Source of the DNA: Phymatolithon calcareum
Lineage: Eukaryota; Rhodophyta; Florideophyceae; Hapalidiales
Direction: 5' to 3'
Assembly: GCA_977006965.1 (NCBI GenBank)
Contig: OZ345364.1
Coordinates: 1,426,001-1,490,000 of the forward strand
Length of the DNA stretch: 64,000 nucleotides
Below the pieces are notes generated by a model, which was not told where the DNA came from, ran no database searches, and saw only the letters and a list, made by a program, of their open reading frames with translations. Made by a program: the position numbers and the translations under genes. Shown here piece after piece: positions 30,760 to 41,821 of the stretch (positions are counted from its first letter, which is position 1; every line of letters begins with the position of its first letter).

Positions 30760-33700
30760 ATCCGCCACGCAGACTTCAAACCATCACCGTTCCTCTTCTT
30801 CAGCTGGTCAATACCCGTGCAAGTCGTCGATATCCGACATCAGCCGCCCCTTTGTAAGCATTCTTTCCAGAATTACAGCCGTAGCACCGGTCAAGGGTTT
30901 CGTGAGCGCGTCCGCCAATTTGTCCTCACACTATCGTAATTTCACCGGCTTCGCAATGGAAGCACAGGGGAAGACATCTGCAATGACAGCGCGATCTCGC
31001 GGCTGCGACTGCATCGCAAGGTCCCGGTGCAATTCCGCGGCTATCAAGAACGAGTACAATGGGCAAGCGAATGCTCGTCGCATGAGCGTACGCGTCTGCG
31101 ATGCTCATCGCGCAGCCGACGGCTGTCACCGCGGCATAGTTTCTCCTGATGCCGGTGAAGTAGCACGCGCTGCTGCTTTCGAGATGGCCCGGTAAGGGCA
31201 TGGAACTTCGAGTGGGCCTTCAACCCGAAAGAACTACCCACTAAACAACCATCTTGTGCGAAACTTTTCTGCTTTGTGTGCGGAAAGCCGGCGTTGTTAA
31301 ATACAATGTGTGCACGCGCACGCTCCTCAGGCGTCGGCTGCAGGTACTGAACTGCCGGGTGTTTGCGGACGGTGTCGAGTGTAACGGCGTTGACATGCTT
31401 CAAGTCGCTGACGGTCATTTTCTGGATGCACTGCTGCATAAATCTCGATGCGAATGTGGCGAATGTGGCAAATGGCGACACTTCCACGGCGAGATATCCG
31501 AGCTTACAACCGCTCGTTCCTCCAGCACTCTCACTGCCGCCAACATTTGCTTGCGGCGCCCGTCTGCAATGTAGACTGTATCTACGTCTTTTAAGTATGG
31601 TGTCATGGACAATGGTACTACATCTGGCGTCTGCGTCACGGAACTTGAATTGACCAATAGCGTGCTCGGCGTCTGCGACCATTCGCCAACTTCGAATGAT
31701 TGTCCAACTGCATCTCATGCGCGACTCAACCACCAGCATTTTCGTGCGCCTACCAACATATCGTCCACGTACTTCGCGATGATCAGCTCTAAAAATTTGC
31801 TCTTTCGCTTGAACAATTGTAGCATTCCAATTACGATGCGCAGGACGAGGAGGTTTGTTAGAACCTGGTCGGAAACAGGTTGCACTTTCGCCCAGCATTC
31901 ACCAAGCCGTATAGTGTTGGCTTCAGAAGCCAATACTGCCGGCGCGTGCCGATAGAGCGTGGTGGCTGTACAAAAACTTTGTCGTCCCCGCTCTGTTTGT
32001 ATGGGCCTCGTATGTCACACTTCCCAAGAATGTAACCGTGCTGCGCTGCGATTCTGTATGTCAATCGAAACCTCTCATGTGATGCCACGGCTGCATTGGT
32101 TAGCAATGAGCCTTTTTCGGCGTCGTGATTGTCATGAACGCCGAGCCGAGCCTTCAAGGCATGTTTGTGTGAACCATCTTCCCCGCTTCGGAATTTCACT
32201 TTCTACACGAAATGCGAACCTATAATGTTGGCATCGTCTTGCATGTGGTTTGCCGGAACTATGTGTACGTTTGTAATCCAGTTTTTCTGGACTCCTCGTC
32301 GTTCCACTTGAACAAACATCTGCCGGGCAATCCACGAAGCTTCGCATCCGTAAAATTGCAAGTTCTCAAATTTGTCGTATGTCGGACTTTGCACTTCTTA
32401 TTCAGCTGTATTACAATCAAACGCATACGGTGTCACTGTCTGCATCGACTCAATAAGTCTCTTTGTTGGTTTGCGGACGCGACTCGAAGGCCACAATGTT
32501 TGCCCTCCTACAGGGTTTAGACGAGCTGACCTTCGAACTGGTTGCGGTGGTTTCTGAACCTCTGTCGGTGACATTGCTCTAGAGCTTGCGTCAACCGTGT
32601 TATATTTACCGGATCAGAAGCACTGTATACCTTTTTCTGTGCATTATCTGTTTGCGCTTCCGCACCAACTGGACGGATTAATGAAGACTTGCCGTCTCCA
32701 TCGTCGTCTTCTTCGCTGCTCGTGCTTTCGGCTTCCGGTTCGTCACTGATATCCTCGGCATCATCTACGAGTTGAATATTGCAGGTCACATCGTGCTGCG
32801 CACTGACAACAGAAGCTGGAATTGTGTTGGACAGAATCCTGCGTATGTCTTCTCGTGCGATCTTTATCTCCCTTTTCCCACAATCACGGATCCGTCGTCG
32901 CGAACGGCATCAACGCAGTATTCCTTCCAATGCCCTCGTGGACGTCTGCCACCAGGTACCAATGCCAACACGGTTCCTCTGGGTGCGATATACATTTGGC
33001 GTTGCTCGGCTGGTCTTGCCCTCAGCATTCTCGCTAGCAACCTGCGCGCACACAAGGCTTTGTACGCCTCATGGCACTCTGGGGATAGAAACTGTTGGCC
33101 GGTACCGTCAATGGACGGCGTGTATCCGCGCGCATGTTTGAAGAATGAAGCTGTACGATTCCAATGCAAGATATTACCCATGTAGCATGCTGCTACCAGT
33201 CTATCCTTCAAATTCTCTCCCTTGTACTCGGCGTAAATGTCGAGTTTCTCAAACGCGTCTTTAATGACTCTGTTATTCTGCTCTAAGGTACCGGCCGTGT
33301 TATGACGTCTGGTGGGAAGTGGGATAAATTCTATGTCAAGTTTGAGGCACCAAGCATAAGCCGGCGCTTTGTCGAACTCCATGTCGGCCAATGTCTGCTC
33401 TGGTGTGCCATGGCAAAAGTTTTATTTGTTGTCTAACTTCTGTTTGACGAGCAGAATTTTACGAGTGCTAAGAATACAGGCTTCCGAGTATCCAGTTGCA
33501 GCATGTACGATGTGGAGGATGGGGGTTCTCTTCCAATACGTAATACCGAAGAATACTCTTCAGTTGAAGTCCATGTGCCACTTAGACAGACTGAACTTGC
33601 GACTCGGGTCGGGGTCTCCTGTACATAAGCATACATGGCACCCTGCAATGACGCAGCTAACTTCGTGAGTCATCCACGTCTCCCAGCGACCTGCCCGCTT

Positions 33701-34260
33701 CAGCAATAGCTCCATCGACTTCGCATGCAGATAAGCGCAAGGATGCACCTTTCTAATCATTTCGCGTACGTTTTCGTCGCTGGCAGCTGTTCCAATGTCG
33801 GATACCATCGACTCTGCAACGTTGAACCGAACATGTTTGATTGAGAGAAGTATTCTTGCATGGTCCTCCTCGGGGCTAACGGGACTATTGAACCGCACCG
33901 AGTTTAAGCCAGTTTTAAAGGTTATCCACTCGTTCCCGTGCGCCTCAACAACGTGGTACTCCTGGAGCGTGTCCTTGCCGAGCATAAATGGCACATCACC
34001 ATCGACGACCATTGCTGTGATCGAAATCCAATCACCTTTCCCGATTGGGAGTTTCAATACGCAGCGTCCGATAATCTTCTGCGGATTAGAGCTATTATCC
34101 TTCGTCCCAAAGGCATATGAGGTGGAATGGCCGGACTTGCGCTTCTTCATTCGTGGTCTTATGCCCATGTCTGCGCACAGTTGAATACAGTTAGCTTCAC
34201 CAACTACGGTATCTGTCGAACTACTGTCAACAATGAGTGCGCACGACTCCGACGTTGTAA
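30760..34260 (-). pseudogene. C1 pol remnant: protease, integrase, RT, RNase H
   Basis: Minus strand, several frames. Protease: 'LIVDSSSTDTVVGE' (about 34200-34245; active-site Gly replaced, DSS for DSG) and 'PFMLGKDTLQEY' (about 33950). GAG-pre-integrase-like zinc segment: near 33720-33620. Integrase: 33391-32864, with the Glu in 'HNTAGTLEQNNRVIKD'. Acidic linker: 32789-32517. Reverse transcriptase: 32199-31740, with 'CDIRGPYKQSGDDKVFVQPP', 'KPTLYGLVNAGR' and 'IIAKYVDDMLVGA'. Diffuse RNase H-like remnants extend to about 31000. Many frameshifts are present. Confidence 0.7.
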
Positions 34261-34285
34261 AACAAGCAGCAGACGTATGGAGAGT

Positions 34286-35766
34286 CTACCATGTGTAAAG
34301 TGCATCCATAACGTCTGACCACGAAACCATCTTACTCCTAATTTCCTTGTCATCTTTATCTTTCGTTTCTCTAAATTCCGCTCGTTTTGGGGGTGGACCG
34401 CCGCGATTCCTCTTCGACTGCGAAGCACATTGAACTCCTGTAGCATTTTGCTTCCGTGCGGCTTCCTCTTTGCGTCTAGCCTCTAAAGCCGTTTTACACT
34501 TTTCAACCTTCGCACACGCAACACACCACGTTGTTTTCCGTCGTGGTTGTCGTGCTCCTGGTTGGCTGTACATTGCACTTGTTTGTCTTCAATGACCGTT
34601 GCGACTACAATGAAGATCACTGACCGCGTGTGCTTGCCGCCGACTCCGCGCGGTCCAGTCGGCGAAGGGTGATGCGCACAGACTCCATGCTAATTTTCTC
34701 CGGTTCACTGTGCGCAGGCAATGTAGAGCTGCCCAATTGCGATGGGTGTGCTGTGCGTACTGCGTCAACCTGGTCTGATATAACATTGCATGTGCTAAGA
34801 GACTTGACGTTGGCGATAATGCTTGTGCGCGCACGGTTAATATTATCACGCATCTCCGCGGACTGCTGATCATCCGGAAGGTTTTCCAGTTCTGCAATGG
34901 CTGCATCCAATGCCTTTTGTGCGGCAGTATTCCGACGGAAAAAGTCTCAATGATTAAGTTGGAGACCGGCTACTAAGTCTTGCAAATCCGGTACGGACTC
35001 TTATTGCTACTGCAGCTAGAGTTGCCGATGATGAACCTGCAGGAACAGAAAATACACTGCGCTGCTCCTCTGGGCTAGCAGCGATCACTGCCGCCCCAGC
35101 GCCTTGATGCAACTGGCTCATCGCTTCCACGGCAGACTGTGGACCCTTTGGGTGAGTTCGAGAGAGAGTTGATGGTCCTTATTTACCACCTGTTTCTGGT
35201 ATGCCATAGCGTTTTGCACTACCCAGTTGAGCTCAGTGCGGTCAAGCCGGGCGTTCAGAACGCAGAGTAATCCAAGAAAATCTTGCACGCCTGATTCCTG
35301 TGCAGTCTCACTTGAGCATTTTGGGTGCACAGCGCTTTACTCTTCCCAGTACTTATTGAATGTCTGCTGTTTTCCATGCGACGTAATCATGAGCTATTTC
35401 CACGCATTTGCAGTATCAAGGAAGGCGGTCTCATTGTCCAAAATGTCGATCATTGAAGCATGTGATCAACAATCTCCGAAAACGCATCGCAAGTCATTCC
35501 TGCATTCACCATGGCTGATATGTTGCCAAGATGTTGTCCAACGCTTCCTCGAATGTTCACTGCAATGGAAAATACTTCTTGGCAAAGCGTTAGTTCCAAA
35601 ATGACCCGTCATCCGCTAAATCTTGGAACTTAATCAAATCAACTAACAGTCGGCTATAGATGCGCAGGTCGACAAATTCATCATATATTGGAACCTCCCC
35701 TGGTTTCGAAGACTTCGGACTGCTAGACAATCTGAAACGCCCGCTCCTGCGGGACTTATTGGAACC
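34286..35766 (-). pseudogene. C1 gag remnant
   Basis: It starts near 35766 (ATG then 'SPGSNKSRRSGRFRL') and runs to 35590 before a stop. Gag-like sequence with several stops continues to about 34900. The segment 34573-34286 has a Cys/Lys-rich motif 'WCVACAKVEKCKTA' and a basic tail, in the position of a nucleocapsid domain. There is no intact gene. Confidence 0.5.
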
Positions 35767-35778
35767 TGGGCTCATATC
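35765..35778 (-). other. C1 primer-binding site (half-tRNA type)
   Basis: The minus strand directly after the 5' LTR reads GATATGAGCCCAGG, close to the complement of an initiator tRNA-Met anticodon arm of the GGGCTCATAA kind. It suggests the same priming mode as C2, with a diverged site. Confidence 0.55.
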
Positions 35779-36164
35779 TGTTGAAGCTCTAGTTTCGTAG
35801 AGGAGATTCACTCCCCTAGAAGTAAACGGAGTTCGCAGACGCTAGCGTAATGCACCGTTCCACGCTTAGCGTACCATTGACCTCGAATGCGATCTTTCCC
35901 ATAAATCAGGCGAAAGCCCTCTCTTCCTTCCCCGTTTATTTCTCCGATCCTCTCAATTCATACTAACAAGGCTCACTCGGGGTGTCTCAGATGAATTTCT
36001 CTCTGCTACACAATTGTACTCTTCAACCCCGAAGTTACACGTGCGATTTCCTCGATGGACGTTCACATAATAAATCTCGGACATGCACTCTAAACCAACG
36101 TTGGTACACTAGATGGTACTATCTACAGCATCTACCATCGGCAATCATAATCATAACAACAACA
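35779..36164 (-). repeat. C1 5' LTR (386 bp)
   Basis: This pairs with 30129-30509. The outer end is 'aacaacaaca', directly followed by the target duplication GTGAG. Confidence 0.85.
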
Positions 36165-36479
36165 GTGAGTGCGGTCGAAAGGGGGCCGATTCTTATCTTC
36201 GCGGTCCTCGTCCTTGAGATCTTCAGATAGGTCCTCTTCCATGATCTGACCGGTTGTATCCTTGGCGTCAATGACTTGGACCAAAGTTTCCGCGGTGTCG
36301 AAGCATGCACTGGGCCTGCCTGTCACGGTTCTTGGAGGTCTGGAACTAGTCTCAACATGCTTCGCGACAAAGGGGATCGGCGCAGCCACTCTAGCGTCCG
36401 TAAATCCGTTTTCAGCCGTCTGCGTTGAGGTATTTGAGCCGGCCGCGGAAGACCGCGTCTTACGTTTGTGGACGGACAA
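36165..36479 (-). pseudogene. G2 gag N-terminal part
   Basis: ATG at 36477-36479 opens a 105-codon segment ('MSVHKRKTRSSAAG', later 'VIDAKDTTGQIMEED', ending at DRTH). It runs directly into the C1 target duplication at 36165-36169 and resumes in frame at 30123. The primer site at 36605-36624 and the LTR lie upstream, as expected for a gag start. Confidence 0.65.
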
Positions 36480-36604
36480 ACGTTCCGGAAGAGGAAGACT
36501 CTCGAACAGGGTCAGATCTGCGAGATCGGTGAAACACGCGTGAAAATGTCAACATTGGTCGCGAAGGCGTAGTCGAGGTTCGTGGTTGACTTAGAAGGTG
36601 GAAA

Positions 36605-36624
36605 CCTTCAAGGTCGGGAGACCA
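36605..36624 (-). other. G2 primer-binding site
   Basis: The minus strand, one base after the LTR end, begins TGGTCTCCCGACC. The TGG start is complementary to a tRNA 3' CCA end. The tRNA species is not identified. Confidence 0.6.
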
Positions 36625-36625
36625 G

Positions 36626-37489
36626 TGTAGTGTAGAGTCGATCTTCGATTTTTGCAACTCCGATTTTGAATATCCTCAATTTTTTGAATACAGAATGCCT
36701 TTTCAAGGTCGGTTTCTACTTAATATTCACAAAAATAAAACATCAATGAATACTCTACTAATGAATATCTAAACTCATAGCTTCAAACTTAAACGCTCTT
36801 TTTGATAATTTTTTTGGGCTCCTGTATTCAACGTCCGGAATTGGGGGTTTTCTGTAAGAGGAGTCCCTTGGGCAGCTTGGAGCACGTGAACAATTTCGAT
36901 GTGCAGCTCAGCAGGGATATTCTCAATGACGCTGTTCAGCCGACAAATACCGGCTGGGTTCCCAATGTGGTACAGCACAGCATAAATTGTAATCTTGAGC
37001 TGATTTTGAATAACGTCGATTTTTAAATATCAGGGTACCTGACATTGCCTATGCAAGAATCGAGAATCGACTGGAGGAACGCCAGGTGGAATGGGTGTCA
37101 CTCACCGGGCGAAGACTGAAGAGGTCAGTACGGCGCCCCAGCCAGTGACGTGGGCAAATTCGGACTTAGAACTCGTTGCCGCGAAGTGCCCAGCTCAGGT
37201 GGAGGACATAGTAGGTCAATGGACTCTGGAATCGCAGCAGATGTCTCGAAGACCTTCTCTGCGAAGCCAAGCTAAACCGGAAGTTTCTTGTTGTTTATCA
37301 TAGCTTGCGCGCGACGGGCTTAAGTACTCTTCGCTCCACTGACATTGTCAGACGAAAAGCGACTACTGTAAAGAAAAGTACAGATTAATCAACGAGGTGT
37401 CATACACCAATTACTGCGGTGGTCCCTAATGGACCAGTGGGCGAGATGGGTCGAAAAATCCCATCGGTGCAGAAAGTCCACCTATTGCA
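36626..37489 (-). repeat. G2 5' LTR, interrupted by a MITE
   Basis: The parts 36626-36634 and 37074-37489 (425 bp) match the ends and the larger part of the 547-bp 3' LTR. The MITE 36635-37073 entered at a TA. About 120 bp of LTR next to its right end are missing. Confidence 0.7.
36635..37073 (-). mobile_element. pogo/Tigger-derived MITE, 439 bp
   Basis: The right end (reverse-complemented) matches the left end of the pogo element at 42195 ('cttgcatagg.aatgt', 'ctaccctgatatt'-like blocks). The left ~390 bp match the right end of that element (51470-51860), including 'gtgctccaagctgccca' against 'gtactccaagctgccca'. It is thus an internal-deletion derivative without transposase, in reverse orientation. 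A TA flanks the left end; the right TA is lost together with neighbouring LTR sequence. Confidence 0.8.
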
Positions 37490-37508
37490 ACGAGTAGAAG
37501 ATCCACCA
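37490..37508 (-). other. G1 primer-binding site
   Basis: The minus strand immediately behind the G1 LTR begins TGGTGGATCTTCTACTCG. A CCA-ended tRNA with AAGATCC in its acceptor stem would pair with it; I do not name the tRNA. G2 is inserted at its inner edge. Confidence 0.65.
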
Positions 37509-37830
37509 TGTAATGTATGCGTTAGCATTGCGTTCTTAAGTGTGTCGCAGAAGCACACTAGAGGACAACCCGCACAGTAAAGTCGTCTGTGCCGGTTCGT
37601 TTATTCGGAAACGTGTACCCGTGGAGACGGTGAATATTTACACTATTGTATTGTTTTGGGTTGTGTGTGCTGGGTGTGGTGGTGTGTTCTCTCTCTGCTC
37701 GCTATTCTATGTGAACTTAGCGAACTCTTTCTACTAAAGTCTCCCGGAGGTACTCAACGATGATTGGCTAACGTGCAGTAAAAATATCCTTCTAAGGTGC
37801 GTATCATAATGCCCACGCAAAGGCTTTACA
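37509..37830 (-). repeat. G1 5' LTR (322 bp)
   Basis: This pairs with 11380-11701 at identical length. It is followed by ATAC, matching the left flank. Confidence 0.85.
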
Positions 37831-38025
37831 ATACATTGCATTAACGTATCAATTATTTTTTTGCACCGTAAAGTAATCTGCTGTCTTCCTTTTCTTCTTC
37901 GTTGGCGTTAAGTGCGTCCCAACCCCGCTCCCGGACGGAAATGTACGCTCTAGAATGACTGAACGCCTGCGAGTATTGCGCAAGTCAAATGTGTTATCGA
38001 TTAGCTGCTCTGCCAGCGCATCGTA

Positions 38026-39047
38026 CTATCGTCGCTGCGTCATGTGCTGCAGAGATTCTGGATGAGCACCGGAAAATAGAATCCAACTATCAGCCACGCA
38101 AGTTAAAAGAAGAGATGTGTTAACTCGAAACGACCAGTCCTGGGTCCGAATTTCCTTCCCCACATCCAAGATCTCTTGGCGGCATCTGTTGTGCTTGTCA
38201 ATTTGAGCAAAAGCGGTATAGTACGTTTCACAAACTTCAGGCTGCGGGACTGAGAGGTCAAGACGTGAGGGTCCGTCTTCAAGCTGACGGTAGCGGACAC
38301 GATTGCACGGCATCCCTTCCATAGCTGTAGATGTAGTCGAAATGAAATAACGGCGATCTCGGTCAACCCAAATGGCCGCCATCATTGACGGCTCGCAACT
38401 CTCCAGAACTGACGGAGAACCTTACCCCCAATAGGACATCGAACTTGGCGCTCCAGGTATTCGGCTCACGGTCTGGAGTAACGACATCAAGTTCCTCTTG
38501 TGATGCTTGGTCCCAGGAACCTTGCAGAGCATAGGCAAAAGAGCGCGCAAGTAGTCGGGCAGAGCTTGTATGGGTTCTTCGGAGGTTTTTGTAGCCTTCT
38601 GGAGAGTGTTGGGTTGCGTCGGCAGCCGGGAAGTTGGCGTTTGGCGATGAAGATTGGCGACTACGAGTACTGGAAGCCCTTCTCGCCGGTAGTGAGTTTT
38701 GCAGACTGGAACTTGATACAATTAGGCGACTGGAAGAACCAACTTCGTCAGCCTTTTTCTGCCCTTACGTTGACAATCTTGACTGTCTTGATCTAAATCT
38801 TCTCCACCGGTTTCGTAACTAGAACCCATTTTACACGTAGTGAAGTGCTTGTCCCACCATTGATTTTCTCCATTATTACCTCTTGTACCGTCCCGCTCAC
38901 TTTTTTGACTTGGAAAATGGCCCATATAGTCTCCAGCACTCGGCCAGACTGGTAACTGAAGTTGCTTTGCTGTGTATCGGTGCACTGAAAAGTCGGCGCG
39001 GATCTTTTTCCTGGGGCATCGCAGGTCCTGTTCTTCTGTTTGGACAT
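38026..39047 (-). pseudogene. piggyBac-like transposase remnant
   Basis: The clearest part is the minus frame 38026-38385, where 'IDKHNRCRQEILDVGKEIRTQ' leads into 'DWSFRVNTSLLLTCVADSWILF'. This resembles the segment after the last catalytic Asp in piggyBac-type (DDE_Tnp_1_7) transposases, where a 'D.HNR.RQ' block precedes a 'W..R' helix. Upstream frames (38422-38721, 38722-39047) look like decayed N-terminal portions. I found no TTAA-flanked ends. Confidence 0.55.
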
Positions 39048-39149
39048 CGCATTTTGTCCCTAGCGAAGAACAAAGCGATTATATACTATTACTTGCGATA
39101 CTCCTCACACAGACCACAGCCCGGCCTTGCCGAATATGGCTAGCAGAGA

Positions 39150-40720
39150 CTGTTCCGCATTCTTCTAAAAGTTTTAATGATCTTTTAAATCGCCCTCAGT
39201 TGAAGGGGTTCGGCACATAGACACTTGCGCTATGGAAGCGATGTGAAAAACTGATGTGTCTCCCACGCCAATGGCGACAAGAGCACTTATTCAGATATAC
39301 TAGAACGGCCCATCGCACGTCCTTGCGAATTTCAAGCCTATGTAGTTACTCAGTCCGTCAGGAAGGTTATCGACTCAGCTCTGTAATCTTACATACTGGA
39401 GCTCTATCGCATCAATAAGTCACAACTTGGCTTTTAGAGGAGCAATAGCACTTATTTGGCCATACTCCATGCAAAAAATACGTTGCGGCAATCAAAACTG
39501 GTCACAGGAACCTTGCCGATCTCAATCTATCGAAGGCGTTTCACACGATTCCAAGACATACTCTATCTCGACTACTCAAGAAGAGGCCCCCGGCAACACT
39601 GGTCTCTTGGATTACGTACCCTACCATGGTCTATACTCCTGCGGACGACCGGTTTGTAATCAAAAAAGTGGTCCCACAAGGATCACCACTAGCACTGGTG
39701 CTATATAATACCGTCATGGACGTTCTTGCTGAGAGCTTGTCAAGAATTCCATTTCATTAGTCAAAAAGGCCGGCCATGTTTCTCGCGGATGACGTCACAC
39801 TTCGCGCCTTTTCCTAATAAGGCTTCAATTGCTCCTCAGTATCGCCTCAGACTGGGCCGCCTCTACAGAGATGGTTGGAACACTGCTGTCGGGAAGAGTT
39901 GCGTCATAACTCCCAATGGTGCAAACGAAAGCTGCAAATTCGTTCTTGCACGAAAAGAAAGCAAGACAGTTTCTGCAAGTACATACTTTGGTATATCCAT
40001 ATGCTCAAACGGCGTAAGAGAATCTTCTACGATTTCCAGAATAGATGCTGCACAGAATCGATTTATGGTTCTCGGAAATATAGGACTCGACAGAAAAGGT
40101 CACACCCTCGACATGCTGAAAAATATATTAAGCGCTTGTCCGGCCAATGACGGAGTATTTTCTCTCGTTCGCAGACCTGACGAGCAACATCTCCCACACA
40201 CAGGACGCTCTAGAGAACAACCTATTCTCAAGAATGTTCGGCACCTGGTGCAAGAATAGGCAGGCCATTTTCGAGGAATATGCCGCCTGGAGTCTTTTAA
40301 ACTACGCCAAGCGCATTTGAACTCTAAGTTCATAACAGCACAGAAATTTCGAAGAAAACAGGCACTTGAGCTTCCTAAGCGCACAATGCGACTGTCCATA
40401 TTAAACGCGACAAACGATGTGCTTCACAAAGCTCTTCTATATACCTCTACAGAGTTATTTGCGCGTAACCTAGATGCCACGACAATGTAAACGCAAAAAC
40501 GCAGAAGAAATCTAAAGAAGAATGGAATGCATGTCTCCCTCCGAAAGCCGCTGGACGGAAGAGCCGTCCTCCTCCTCAGTCCATCAAGAACGAGATAGCA
40601 CCATTTATCATCTGCAAAAGAGCGAAGCACAGGCTCCTTTGCATGCACTGGTTATTTCACCGCTTCCGATACTCCTGGCAAAAGCAAGCAAGAAATGAAG
40701 ATTCCGAACGGCTGAATAAT
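39150..40720 (+). mobile_element. LINE remnant (reverse transcriptase to C-terminus)
   Basis: The plus strand, with several frame changes, reads as: an RT entry segment near 39240-39330 equivalent to 'RLQCMPTAWRRATL' of the intact LINE; 'LADLNLSKAFHTIPRHTLS' (about 39515-39570, first catalytic Asp); 'VVPQGSPLALVLYNTVMDVL' (39672-39730); 'AMFLADDVTLRAF' (about 39775-39812, catalytic box with an extra stop before it); and a C-terminal region to about 40700. It has the same architecture as the LINE at 44688 but is strongly diverged. Confidence 0.7.
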
Positions 40721-40724
40721 TTCC

Positions 40725-40850
40725 CTGTCACTAATTTGAAAAACAGCACGTGAGTGTGACTAATATGAGAAACAGCACTTCAGTGTTACTAATCAGAGAA
40801 AAGATGGCCCAGTGTCACTAATCCTAAAAATGGCTCTTCTTCGTCAATAA
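40725..40850. repeat. Short tandem repeat at the end of a LINE remnant
   Basis: About four ~33-bp units share 'agtgt.actaat' and 'agaaacagcac' or variants. They are followed by 'aataaaagc', so they may belong to the 3' UTR of the LINE remnant. Confidence 0.5.
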
Positions 40851-41114
40851 AAGCAACGCAATAAGACACACTTATGCTCTTCGGCAAGAGTTTCGGAAAA
40901 TTATTCGAAATATCAATGCCGATCACGTGCACAGATTTTCTCTATAATACACATATCGAATGCTGAAAGTGAATACATTTCTGACTGCAGACGCGATCAC
41001 GGCCGTATAGAGGGCCTGCTGTTGGTGCACGTATAGAACATGCCACTTGCAGAAAGCACTCCTCGCTCTAATACACAAGAATGGAACACCCGAGAAACCG
41101 GGAAAGTATTGCCA

Positions 41115-41806
41115 AGCAAGGAAATTAGTGCCGATGAACGAATAGTTCCCAGTCGGGAAATGAGAAATTAGGAGTTTCAGTATGCCCAATAGAATATCTG
41201 CATTTATGAAATTCTACTTCTTCTGCTTCCCACTATGATTTCTAGGCTGTCATCGGACATGAAATATCACAACTATTACATCTCAATCAAACCCGTGCAA
41301 AATACGTCCACGTGTCGCACTCATACATGTACTTGCCTTTTTGGCTGTTGATGCAGTACGGCATATGCTTACAGAGTCATGCACTGAATAGGAGGCGCAA
41401 TCGCCAATTAGGGATTGCCCGTCCTATTCGCGTGTCTGTATAGCCGTGTGTTGAGGCACGCTAAGAAAAAATAAAGAAAAAATAGTTCCGCACCATTCCT
41501 CAGTGCGAATTTGGTACCATTTTGTTTCTCTCCTAAAGCCTAATGCAACCAATATAAAATGGCGTTTGGTTCATTCTGGTTCACTTGCGAAATCAGGGAG
41601 TTTCAAAAAGTATTCTGAAATTATAGAAAAAACCAGTATCATAACAGTTTCTGCGAATTTCCCCATGACACCCAACTATAACAAACAAATCATGGAATTC
41701 CATAAGTTTAAAATTTGCACAAGTGCACGTATTCTATTGCACATATAGGCGTTCCCATTTTCTCAATATCCCATTTTCCCGGTTGGGAATTATTCGTTCA
41801 TCGGCC
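41115..41806. repeat. Inverted duplication with ~110-bp arms
   Basis: 41115-41220 and 41690-41806 are imperfect reverse complements, sharing in opposite orientation 'gatgaacgaatagttccca' and 'caatagaata'. The spacing is ~470 bp. It may be the ends of an unclassified DNA element whose right end was cut by the G3 insertion at 41822. Confidence 0.5.
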
Positions 41807-41821
41807 CTTATCGCGACTGCT

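Larger units (their letters stand above)
30129..36164 (-). mobile_element. Ty1/copia retrotransposon C1, old, nested in G2 gag
   Basis: LTRs 30129-30509 and 35779-36164 flank a decayed copia-type pol. The target duplication GTGAG (30124-30128 and 36165-36169) is exact. Removing C1 and one GTGAG joins the G2 gag frame without a break, which supports the borders. Domain order in the minus direction is gag, CCHC-like motif, protease, integrase, reverse transcriptase, RNase H remnants; integrase before RT defines copia. LTR divergence is much greater than in C2. Confidence 0.85.
16204..37489 (-). mobile_element. Ty3/gypsy chromovirus-like element G2, nested in G1
   Basis: The LTR pair is 16204-16750 (3') and 36626-37489 (5', containing a 439-bp MITE and a ~120-bp deletion). 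The 5' LTR is followed by a TGG-starting primer site (36605-36624). The 3' LTR is preceded on the minus strand by a purine tract (16751-16764). The target duplication is approximate: acgat (16199-16203) against acgag (37490-37494). The order gag, protease, RT, RNase H, integrase, chromodomain-like end is typical of Ty3/gypsy chromoviruses. Copia C1 is inserted in gag and copia C2 in the integrase. It is dead because of many stops and shifts. Confidence 0.8.
11380..37830 (-). mobile_element. Ty3/gypsy element G1, the outer element of a five-member nest
   Basis: Two 322-bp direct repeats (11380-11701 and 37509-37830) begin TGTAA and end TTACA and are flanked by ATAC (11376-11379 and 37831-37834), giving a 4-bp target duplication. 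The element reads on the minus strand. Directly inside the right (5') LTR is a primer site beginning TGGTGGATC. The G1 body is confined to 11702-16203, because element G2 (16204-37489) sits 19 bp inside the 5' LTR. The G1 coding region is decayed, and protease and reverse transcriptase are missing. Confidence 0.85.

Noticed and set aside
31254-31955. Several plus-strand frames over C1
   Set aside because: Antisense shadows of the copia RT and RNase H on the minus strand.
11380-37830. A single giant (26-kb) LTR element
   Set aside because: It contains two sets of gypsy integrase/RNase H of different families, a second LTR pair with its own primer site and purine tract, and two copia elements with their own target duplications, so it is a nest.
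37840-38020. Possible regulatory region or gene start
   Set aside because: Only the palindrome arm at 37846-37858 and unremarkable sequence were seen.
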